Assembly (NCBI RefSeq): GCF_000003815.2
Contig: NC_049985.1
Coordinates: 8,520,251 to 8,584,250, forward strand
Origin: Branchiostoma floridae
Taxonomy: Eukaryota; Chordata; Leptocardii; Amphioxiformes; Branchiostomatidae
Direction of reading: 5' to 3'
Length of the DNA stretch: 64,000 bases
A program made the position numbers and the translations under genes. Within the stretch, counting starts at the first letter, position 1. Each line of letters starts with the position of its first letter. Positions 13,501 to 25,500 of this stretch are shown piece after piece. Under the pieces are notes generated by a model. It had not been told where the DNA came from. It saw only the letters and a program-made list of their open reading frames with translations, and ran no database searches.

Positions 13501-16500
13501 ATTAAATGATTGTGGCCTATGCATGAGTGCCTAAAATGCACATGTAAGAGGGTACAGCACAGTAATGATACCATTAGATATATCCTTGAGTGTGGGGCAA
13601 AGCCTATTTCAAGTGTCACAGGCAAATTTTTAAAACCACTTCACTTGACTTGACATTACATGCATGACATGTCACAGGACCCTGCATCGCAGTTATGTAT
13701 ATCTATCCCTGCAAGCACATTGGTGTGAATGGAAAGTAACAGGCTTTTCTCCAACATAAACTCCTCTGGGGTACAATCTGTAGATCACTGTCTTGTCATC
13801 AATCCTTCCAAACTATTGGCCTGCTCACATCGAAGAAGTCAAATAATTTTTCAATTACATATATATCTTTCATGGCTCAAGAGTCTTCACAGGGTACTGG
13901 TTTCACAAACTTCATTATTACAGAGGATGTCCTCTTAACACACCCATATTATGTGAATTTAACCATTCCTGCTTGGTTAAGTGATGTTAATCGTCAAGTT
14001 CCGCTGGTGGGGCAAAGTTGACAGCTCAATCTGTGATTGCAGACATTCGTCTCCTGTGGCATTATGCAGTGCTAGAATCTTCATAAAATCTTTGCTTGTG
14101 CTAACATTTCACCTAGCTGTTTACCAGATAAATATGATTTGAGAGTGTGAATACCTCTTTCAAGTTGTTTTAATGAATGAATGAATGAAGACCTTTATTA
14201 CACATTTTTGCCCCACTGGGCTAAGTACAGGTCATATGGTTAGGATCATATATATGTAACAATGGAAACAATCATACACATCTATGTATGCAGATGTGCG
14301 TCTCATCTATTCTAGGACATTTGACTTCCTCTCAATTCTTGGTAATTGCATAAATGTAGCTAGCTGTATGGTTGGTTAGAGTTGGTTTATCAAAAGCTAT
14401 TATTTTAATGCTTAGTGATTAGTTATATCTTCAAAGAACCCCCTCCGTCTGGTGCCAGTAATTAGCTTTGAATTGTTGATAACCCAAGCCAGAGATATTT
14501 TCAGATTCGAGTAGAAGCTATCTCAATTCTGACCTCAGACCTCAAGCAAGAACTGTGTTGTTGTCTTTTATTGACTTCTTCGTTATTCTAAAAAGCGTAG
14601 TTAAGCTGGATGAATGACAATTAATAAAGGAACAAAAGATATTGTAACAACCAACATTTTGAAGAATAAAAAACATCTGAAAAATTGCAGAAACAATAGT
14701 GCTGATCTGCCATATGCTGTTAGTCACTAGTGCTGTCCATAGTACTGATCTGCCATATGCTGTTAGTCGCTAGTGCTGTCCATAGTACTGATCTGCCATA
14801 TGCTGTTAGTCAATAGTGCTATTCATAGCACTGATCTGCCATATGCTGTTAGTCACTAGTGCTGTCCATAGTACTGATCTGCCATATGCTGTAAGTCACT
14901 AGTGCTGTCCATAGTACTGATCTGCTATATGCTGTTAGTCACTAGTGCTGTCCATAGTACTGATCTGCCATATGCTGTTAGTCGCTAGTGCTGTCCATAG
15001 TACTGATCTGCCATATGCTGTTAGTCAATAGTGCTATTCATAGCACTGATCTGCCATATGCTGTTAGTCACTAGTGCTGTCCATAGTACTGATCTGCCAT
15101 ATGCTGTAAGTCACTAGTGCTGTCCATAGTACTGATCTGCTATATGCTGTTAGTCACTAGTGCTGTCCATAGTACTGATCTACCATATGCTGTTAGTCAC
15201 TAGTGCTGTCCATAGTACTGATCTGCCATATGCTGTAAGTCACTAGTGCTGTCCATAGTACTGATCTGCTATATGCTGTTAGTCACTAGTGCTGTCCATA
15301 GTACTGATCTGCTATATGATGTTAGTCACTACTGCTGTCCATAGTACTGATCTGCTATATGATATTAGTCACTAGTGCTGTCCATAGTGCTGATCTGCTA
15401 TATGATGTTAGTCACTAGTGCTGTCCATAGTACTGATCTGCCATATGCTGTTAGTCACTAGTGCTGTTAGTCACTAGTGCTGTCCATAGTACTGATCTGC
15501 TATATGATGTTAGTCACTAGTGCTGTCCATAGTGCTGATCTGCTATATGTTAGTCACTAGTGCTGTCCATAGTGCTGATCTGCTATATGCTGTTAGTCAC
15601 TAGTGCTGTCCATAGTACTGATCTGCTATATGATGTTAGTCACTAGTGCTGTCCATAGTACTGATCTGCCATATGCTGTTAGTCACTAGTGCTGTCCATA
15701 GTACTGATCTGCCATATGCTGTTAGTCACTAGTGCTGTCCATAGTACTGATCTGCTATATGATGTTAGTCACTAGTGCTGTCCATAGTGCTGATCTGCTA
15801 TATGTTAGTCACTAGTGCTGTCCATAGTGCTGATCTGCTATATGCTGTTAGTCACTAGTGCTGTCCATAGTACTGATCTGCCATATGCTGTTAGTCACTA
15901 GTGCTGTCCATAGTACTGATCTACCATATGCTGTTAGTCACTAGTGCTGTCCATAGTACTGATCTGCCATATGCTGTTAGTCACTAGTGCTGTCCATAGT
16001 ACTGATCTGCTATATGATGTTAGTCACTAGTGCTGTCCATAGTGCTGATCTGCTATATGTTAGTCACTAGTGCTGTCCATAGTGCTGATCTGCTATATGC
16101 TGTTAGTCACTAGTGCTGTCCATAGTACTGATCTGCTATATGATGTTAGTCACTAGTGCTGTCCATAGTACTGATCTGCCATATGCTGTTAGTCACTAGT
16201 GCTGTCCATAGTACTGATCTGCCATATGCTGTTAGTCACTAGTGCTGTCCATAGTACTGATCTACCATATGCTGTTAGTCACTAGTGCTGTCCATAGTAC
16301 TGATTTGCCATATGATGTTAGTCACTAGTGCTGTCCATAGTACTGATCTACCATATGCTGTTAGTCACTAGTGCTGTCCATAGTACTGATCTGCCATATG
16401 CTATGGTACTGTTATCTGCCTCAACAATTCATAGTGCTGTCTATGGTGCTGATCTACCATCTGTTGCCACAGTTGATAAACATTGAATTTTATTAATAAC

Positions 16501-19500
16501 ACCAAACTGCAGGCTAAAAGCGGAATTGAGCTGGCGCTTCTATATGGCAGTCGTCTGCAGAACATTGCAGATCATAAAACCACTTGAATACAAACAGCAT
16601 TTACCATAAAGAAGATAACAACATGTCCAACAACATGTCCGCTCACCAGTGTATTATCACATTGATGAGGCTAAAGCAAACTGGATGTAGAGTGGGTTGA
16701 TATCTCCAGGGCTTACTTTATACAGTACGGACAGCTTAAGATCAATCATATGGAAGATTCATCTTTACATGCTCTTCTTCATTATCGTCGCCCCCACATC
16801 ACACATACACATTCCCCCAGGTCACTTGGCTGTCTGAGCATGGACTTGTAATTCATAACACTCCTTTTCAGCCTACACGTATGATTGAACACTTTTTTAC
16901 AAGTGTATATCTATCATTTGGAGCGTGAGATCTCCGACAGTTCTGGGCTTGTTACAAATCCAAGTGTATCACTAGGAGGCAGTGAAAGCTTCTATCTACA
17001 CATAACAATTCTACTTTGATCAGTTGCAGACTTAAATTGATACACCCACTAGGCAGACCTTGTTAACAGGTCGTGGGACAGGTCGTGTTTGATTTGAAGA
17101 CTATTTCGGGCTCTTCTTTGGTCACGACAAGAGACGCCCAAAATAATCAAAATATTAACCACTTTAAAACTCATCTGTTCAGGTCGCAAAACTGACTATT
17201 TGTACACCTGGGGTATATTTCTACCCACCATCATCTTTCTCTCTTCTTCTTCTTCTTCTTCTTCTTCATGTGCACGTCCAACTTCATAAAGCTGAAGACT
17301 CCGGACGTGGACAAGGGTCTTTTGGTTTGGTGGTGGTCGCTTTTTACTACTGAGCTTTATCTTTGTGTGAATGTGTGGGTGATAAGAGCTGGGGAGCCTA
17401 GCTCCTCAAGGACAGGGGCGCTAATCCCTGGCCGCCTCCCTGTCTCTACACGACACTTCGAAATTAGAGAAATAATTGCTATTCGTGATGCTTCAAAAGA
17501 AGCTAAAAATAGTTGAAAATCAAAATGAGGCAAGCAACAGTAGGTAAATACGATGTTAGTTGTTAGGTCCTCCCACTGGGGTAGGAAATTACGCCAAAAG
17601 AAGTTCACATTACCTGGATGTCCTACCTTCATCCATGTTTCCTTCTAGTGGTTTACGCGTATCACAATGACATGAGGGCAACCCAACTGCTCTCCAGGAG
17701 TCCAAATAACAATACCTCAGCACATATCAATATTTCTTAACAGCACCAAATTGTGTGGGTACCGGTGCAAAACTGTTTTTTCTTGTTCAACAGGTCCAAA
17801 TTTCCAGACCTGAAAAAAAATCAGTAGACCAGACTTGGCACCAATTATATATCGGTTGTTCATACCTTTTGAGGCTCACCAGTCCAAGAAAATACAAAAA
17901 CAGAGTTTTTAGACATTTCTATAATAAAATATGGTCTAACTCTGGACTGCGACCATGTCCACAAGATGACCATCAGCTTCAGATAATCGCTTTCAGTCCA
18001 CCCAAAATTTTCAGTCTCCATAGAGTATAGAAACATTTTAAAATGCCAGTTTGAGTCGGATACCCACCAGATTCATTTGTAGCAAAATGACCCATTCACA
18101 AATTTTCAAAATCAGGACCAGGACCTTATCCTTTGGACCTTAACTGGACCTGAATCTGAATTTTCTGCACCCGTACCCACCCCTAGCGCCAGATAATTAC
18201 CGGTAAGTCTGGTAGCAGGTGGGCACCTGTCCAGCTAACTGCAGTGCTAATTGGGTATTTATATATTGAGCTTCTGCTAATGTCATTTACCTTTGGCACA
18301 TTACTGCTACCAAATCGAGCACTTCTAAATCCTCTTCACCATCCAATAGTAATCTGTCTATTCCTCTTGACAAGCTGGTCTTTATAACTGTCTCCCAGTC
18401 AAGTAAGTACTTTTGCAACATCTATAGCTACCATGAGTAACGCAGGGCACAAAAGGTTTATGAAAACCATGAATGCATTACTTCTTATTCAAACCTTTTG
18501 ATTAAACATTGAAACAAAGCCACTGTTTGTTTTTGTCATTTTTTTCCCATCATAGTTTGCATCTACCTTGAACAATGATATTGTCAGCATATGATTTTGT
18601 TGTGACCTGTGAACATCTTGAAATATGCCCACTTCCCGCAGTCCATTGAGTTGTCAGCCATTTTGTTCTCCTGGGAGTTTTTGGTAGGCTACTGAAAACT
18701 AGGGACTTATACATGTGTAGCTTGCTTTTGCATTGTGTATTTTACCAATGGAAGTGTGAAATAAATTATGAAATATGTTGGAAATTGGTTACAAAGTTCA
18801 ATCTATTTTTAGATTCAGAATATTTGCAGTCTTGGCTTGATTCCACAAACGTACCATTCATCAAACCTTAACCATTTTCTGGCAACAAAAAATGGAGTAC
18901 CATGAGTTTGAGCACCAGGAAGGCTTGGGCATCGCCCGTTAGATGTTGAAAATGTAGCATACAGTCAAACCTGCCCAAGCAACCACCTCTTCAAGCAAAC
19001 CACCTGGTCATTCCGACCACTTTTTCCCTAAAATTTTCCCCATTGACATAAGCATTAAGCAACCGTTTCAAGACGACTACCTGGCCAACACAACCGCAAC
19101 CTCCAAAAATTGGGACCCCACAGGACCAAATTCTTTCCCATAACAATGGCGTCATTTTCAAGCTTGAGGTGTCATCGACTTTCACTGATAAGTAGCGTGA
19201 TTTTGTACCAAAATCGGCCAGTTTGCGTCAGATTTTGACTGCGATATGATGTTATATTTAGAATAAAGATGTTGATGGATGCACATGGTTGGGTCATTTG
19301 AGATCAATGGAGTGTAATAATATGGGAGGAAATTTTGTAGTTGTTACAAAAGTTTTTTTATCTTTATCATAATAAAATGAACAAATGCTGAAACGTATGA
19401 CTGTGGTCAATGACTGCACATGCTTACCGCGTAAACAAGATTGACACAGCGGCTCTTTTGAAAATTTTACCGCTGGCTCCGGGCTTCTTTGCTTGCATAT

Positions 19501-22500
19501 GCTTGTTATTCGCCATTAACACTATTTATACAATGCCTCAGGTATGTTGTGAGCTGATACTCCGGTTATATACCGGTTTTGTCCGGTCCATCGGATGGTC
19601 GTCTTGAGCGGGTTTGGTTCTGACTTCATTAAGCATGTAAATGTAGCATGTAAATGTCTCAAACAAGTAATATTAATAAATATGTCACATTGCACTTGCT
19701 ACTACCCATTTGCTGTATAACAACACCAATCTACCAGTAAAATATTGAAAGCTGTAAAAATTCTGCTACATTTCCATCAACAATGACTCTGTACGGGTAG
19801 GTACACTTATCTAAACAGCACCTTAATTTGTGGAGAGAAATCATTGACAATTGCCACATGTAAACACATACATGCAAGGATTAGTGGAATTCAAATCGTT
19901 CAACTTATAGATATACCAGTAAAAATAAATTATCAATACAAATATGTTTTCTTGTTTTTAATAGATATAAACACATCAAGCTTTACAAAACACTGAAAAT
20001 TTGGCAACTTACACTGCAAGTTACAATACAGTCAAACCTGTATTGGCGGCCACCTTTGCATAGCAGCCACCTGGCTATAGTGGCCACTTTTTGTCGGTCC
20101 CTTGGATTCGTAATGATTAAGAAATAGACTTAGCGGACACCTGTCCAACACGGCCATGGCCACAAAATTTACGGTCCCGTTGATACAGAAACACTGCCTA
20201 TTGCAACCATACTGCAGCCTTATGTCCCCCAGCACCAAGTTTGAAATTGTAGTTTGCAGGGTCATTTTGGCAGTATGCATGCCTTTAGCATTTAAGTGCA
20301 AGTTTTTGTCGGTGAATTTACCGATCGAGACAATGTTACTTGGTGAGAAAGATTAGTGGGAACTGAAATCATGTGTAGCTTGCTCATGGTCAATTGATCA
20401 ACATTTTCTCTATAGTGGCCACCTGTCTATATATTTCTTCAGTCCCTTGAGTGGCCGCTATAGACAGGTTTGACTGTATATGTACTTAAAAAAAATTAAC
20501 AACAGAGTAGAAAAATAAAAGATACTCACTCATCCCACTTGAGGGGGCTATGCAGGTTGCCCTCGTCATAGCACCTGTAAGGGTCCAAAATTGGAGCATT
20601 CAGACATACAAGTCACGCCATGATACCGAAAGAAACAAGATATGCAGCACGACTAGTTCTACACTGTGATTTCAAAACCCCGGTACAACAGCTACACACG
20701 TCTCTGTCATGGCAAACTGTTAAACAAAGGTTACTAGCCAGCACTATGTCTCAGGTCCAGAGGATCATCACAACACAGCAACCAGCAGTTCTCTACAACC
20801 ACCTGACTCCTGTCACACAACAACACAGTTACAAGACACATCATGCCAGCAATCACACATACAGACTACCAAAACCAAGGACTGATGCTATGAAGAAGAC
20901 TTTCATATACAGATCCATATCTGATGATGATGTTCGTCCATCAGGAGTCGATGAGGACCATATCTACATGGAACGATTTGCACTGTAAATAATTGCACTG
21001 TAAAGATTTTGTACGTGTTACGTATACGTTATGTCATGTGTGAACTTCTATGTCCAGGAAGACTAGCGGTTTATCTTGTATCACAGCTAATGGACGAATA
21101 AAGCCTCTATATGCACGGGTGCAAGCTGACCCCAAATTTACTTGCACCAAAAGAAAATTACTTGCACGACCAAAAATCGTGGACTTTAACCTCATATCTC
21201 CTCTCCCAAAACTTTATTCAAGTGAAACTTAAAGGAGATAGATGAAGACCACATGGTTTGTACATGTACTTGATTTTTTTTTGGAAGCACATTCTATTGA
21301 CTGTGTTAACATTGTAGGGGTTGAATTGTTTACCTGGATGTCTACACCTTCATTAACAAAATTTTATTTTCTATGACCTGAGATTTTTTTCTTTTTTCCT
21401 TTCATGGCCAGATAATCTTATTAGGGTGCTTGTCAGCTATCTCTAATGGTGGTAACAGTCAGTCTGTGGATAAAAGTAACTTGCACTGGTGCAAGTTTGG
21501 TTTGAAATTATACTTGCACTTTATTTTTCAAAAATCAGTGAACCAACAAATTAAATTGTTGGGGCCTGAGGAACAAATAAAAGCTTTAACATGGCGTGAA
21601 ATTCTCAATGAATATGATTGCTATGTATTGTTTGGGGACATGGTCTGTGTTCAATTGTGCCTAGTAATTGTGTCTTGCTGTTCACAGTGGTATTGAGCCA
21701 TGATAACCAAGAACATACAATTACTGAAAACGCATTTAATTTCGCGGGGATTCAATTTTGTGGTGGCGGGAAAAAAGACAGTTTTTCCTCAAATCCTTGT
21801 GCGACCACCTCGGACCTGGTCCTGTGACCCTTCAGCGAGGGAGGGGGGGGGGGGTCCGTGGATATTCCTCGCATGTCTATAGAGAAATCAGCGCCAGCAA
21901 AAGAAAGTGAATCATTTTCTTTTCTGTCCTGATTTTTTGGTGTAAAATACACATGTAATCAGTTATCGAAACATTTTTTTTCTTAGAAACTGCCTGTTCC
22001 AGCAGAGCAATTCCTTACCACCAGTGGCTCTATCCTTTGTATGCCCCTTTTTCATGATCTATATCACCCTCAGTGGACACGAACGTCAGGTTTTCCCGTT
22101 TCTGTATGGGCCTCTCGATGTCATCCCTTGTTGAGGATGTACTCATCTACAGGACAACGCTTGTTTGCAAACACAAAAATAATCTGCTGCATGCATGATG
22201 TACAGAAGCAATTCTTCCGCCATTTTGAATTTGCAAGCAAGAGGTCAGTGTTGGTCACGCGCACAACGCCATGGAATCCAGCGCTGCAGGTGTCCTGCTA
22301 TACTATGAATGCGTGTCTAAAGACAACCGTTGCCAACTTCGATAGACAATTTAACAGTCGCACAACTGCATAACTGTTAAAGGTCTAGAATGGGCCTTAC
22401 ATGGTAGATGTGTTTACAGTAAACAATTCTAATTCTTAATCTGCATGAAAGAAGAAAGAAAGAAGAAAAAATGACAGGATCTACTGCCCTGCACTATAAC

Positions 22501-25500
22501 TAAGTATAAGAAATCATGGAAGAGAGATAGAGAGAGACTGGCAAGGGTGCTGAAGTTTGTATACCACTACAGTAGTACTAGCTAGTGTCTAGTCACTAGT
22601 AGCAGGAATATTCAAATGTGTGCCTATCAGTCAAAGTCTAGTCACTATACTCTATAGTTCAGTAAATCTATTAAAAGCCGTTTACCCAGAATGCCCTTCC
22701 TGCTCCTGACAGAATGAGGTCATGTTTAACCAGTCTGGGCTGGAACTGCCCACTAGACTGACCTTGGGACAGGAACACACTAGAAGGTCACACACAGACC
22801 ACAAAATGTGGAGATTTTTCACCCAATAAAACAAAACAACAAGGCAGGAAACAGAATATGAAAGGCCGGTAAAGAACATACAGGTATCAAGATAGTGCCA
22901 AGCAGAATTGGACAATAGTACCAGACACAACTGACCTACTTATTCTGCTTTCAATTCCGAAACAACAAACAACAGTAGCCTGGACACCATCCAGGGTACT
23001 ATTTCATGACCCCACCATACCTGGTGATACTGTCAATTATTTTTAAATTTGTGACAATAAAATTTGCAGCATTGTTGAAATCAAGGACTCGCTGTATTCT
23101 TTTCTCTGCAGTTGAAAACGAAACTACAAAACAGTAGTGACAAAATGGACGCCAAAACATTTGCGTAAGGGAATTCAGTCTCCACACAGACAGCGCTGTC
23201 GACCCATCACAGATTCCCCAGTTCTACCAAACTGCACCTAATGAGACTCATCACCCTGTGTCCCGTCTCTGAATGAACTGTGCACCTCCAATATCATACT
23301 TGGTCATACAGATACCCCAGATGACTCCAGACTGCGAATGTCACCAACTGAAGAGTGCGCTGGGCTGTGCCCTATGTAGTAATGACTCCTGGTGCTCTGA
23401 GTGCGGACTGCACCCAACAACACAAAACACAGTCACACTGATGTTCTGGATCACACCAGACTGTGCATGTCACTGCCGAGGCCCTACCATTCTGCCCCGT
23501 TCTTGCACGGACTTCATGCCGTCAACACTTTGAAAGTTTGATATACCATACTGAATTCAATCCCAGACTCCCCAACAACCCGAACAACCCACTCTGGGCT
23601 TTGTTCGTCTTTTCGTGGCTCATAATACACTTTTGCAGGCCATTTCTTTTTGTACTGGGTTGATCATACCGCCGGCCTGTAGAGCCTGCAATAATTTGGT
23701 GTCTTAAAGCGAGAGGGGATTAAAAGATCCTTTCATTTGCAGCTGGTGTGTTACGCCGAAGGGCGGTTATACCGGCTATATAGATACAGATACAGTCAAA
23801 CCTGTATTAGGGGCCACCTCTACAGAGGGGCCACCTGTCCATAGTGGCCACTTTTTGGCGGTCCCTTGGGTATTTTATCTACAAGTTGCCACCTCTATAC
23901 AGAGGCCACTTGTCTATAGTGGCCAAATTTGTCCGGTCCCTTGAGTGGCCGCTATAGACAGGTTTGACTGTACAAACATACACGTTAGAAATAATTCACA
24001 AGTTCGTGTGAGGCAATTCGCATGTTCACGGAAAGCACTTTACAACTTGGGCTGCACGTGGCGCTTGGCAGCGATGTTGTTTAACGTGTTGTTTAATATG
24101 TTTACAGGGCTCGAAATATGTTTTACTGCATACCAGCACTGGTGCAGGTTACATTGAAAATTACCTGCACCAGACAAACTTTACCTGCACCACTCTGAGT
24201 GTAGAAAGTATGGGTCATACTAAAATTGTTCAGGATCCATTGTTATTTTTTCTTTTATACTTTATAGGTGACAACAGTCAATGCAACTAATAGCAATCCA
24301 CATACACCTTCATCATGTGATATTTATGTATAAAACCCAGTACATGAACCAGTGCAGGTAAGGTGCAGGTAGACACCAGAAATACCTGCACAGCTCCAAT
24401 TTTACCTGCACTAACCTGCATATGCAGGTAGTATTTGGAGCCCTAGTTTACTAGTACCAACACACGCCGCCCCCGTACATTTGGGAACCCGCTTTTGCAG
24501 GCATTGTGACGTTTCTGACATTGATGAATTTTCCGATATGTCACATGAATGGTTAAGCAATTGGCTTTTGAAACTTTGTTCGTGTAAAAGTCGGAATTTG
24601 AGTACTTCAGAGAAAAAACTGCTCAGGGGTACGACAGCGCCCTGCCTGCGTCTAGTTTATCAGCGGTCCATGACGCATGAGAGGCATGAAATTTGCATCT
24701 CTGAGTTAAACACCCCAAAGCGATTTTTAATTTTGCTTTGAGATGGCAAATTCATTCAGGCTCTAACTAAGGGCCAGCAGCACAAATGCCCCAGTACAAA
24801 AAGAACTTGCCAGCAAAATCATGAGCCATTAAAAAAAAGGCCTTGAGGGTCTGCTATGGAGGCTACAAACAACTCACATTTCCTTCCCTATTAGTGTTTG
24901 GCCCATTCACTCTGCTGTCATCTTACACACATCAAAAAGATGGATACGCCTAAATAGGATATGCCTAACAACTGTCTCTCTTGATATCCTGCGTCATCTC
25001 TTCCAGATCAGGAGGTACCGTAATTTGTGTTAGAATTCAATTGTATTGACAGGCCGCAGGGAAGACATCCTGGTCTAGAAATCGTACCTCAATCTGCCCA
25101 GGCTAGCACAGGACTCACACCGAACACTGCGACTGTTGCAAACGTTTCCTCAAACAAAATTTTTTTTAAGGACTGGTCTTTTGGGACTCACAATGAGTCA
25201 CATACTAGGTTTTCAATATCAACTGGCAAAGTGCCAGGAATAGTATGGTGCTCTCTCTCTCTCTCTCTCTCTCTAATTACTGTACATGCAGGACATGTGT
25301 ATCAGCCTCACTCCAAATTGTCATATCATTGCTATATATGTTTTAAGTACTTAAAAGTACCTTACCGTACCACCCAGTCTCCAACTTACATCTGCTTGGA
25401 AGTGTTCCTGCTTCTAACACTATGCTAATGTCAATGAATTTGACTTTAACAATTGTAATTTTTCCAAACCTTACTGCACAGCCATCATTTAAATACATTA

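Noticed and set aside
14694-16402. Possible CRISPR array
   Set aside because: Units are contiguous with no unique spacers, and the setting is an animal intron.
22041-22373. 110-codon open frame in CLOCK intron 1
   Set aside because: No recognisable family, no splice support and no similarity to CLOCK. Length is within chance expectation.
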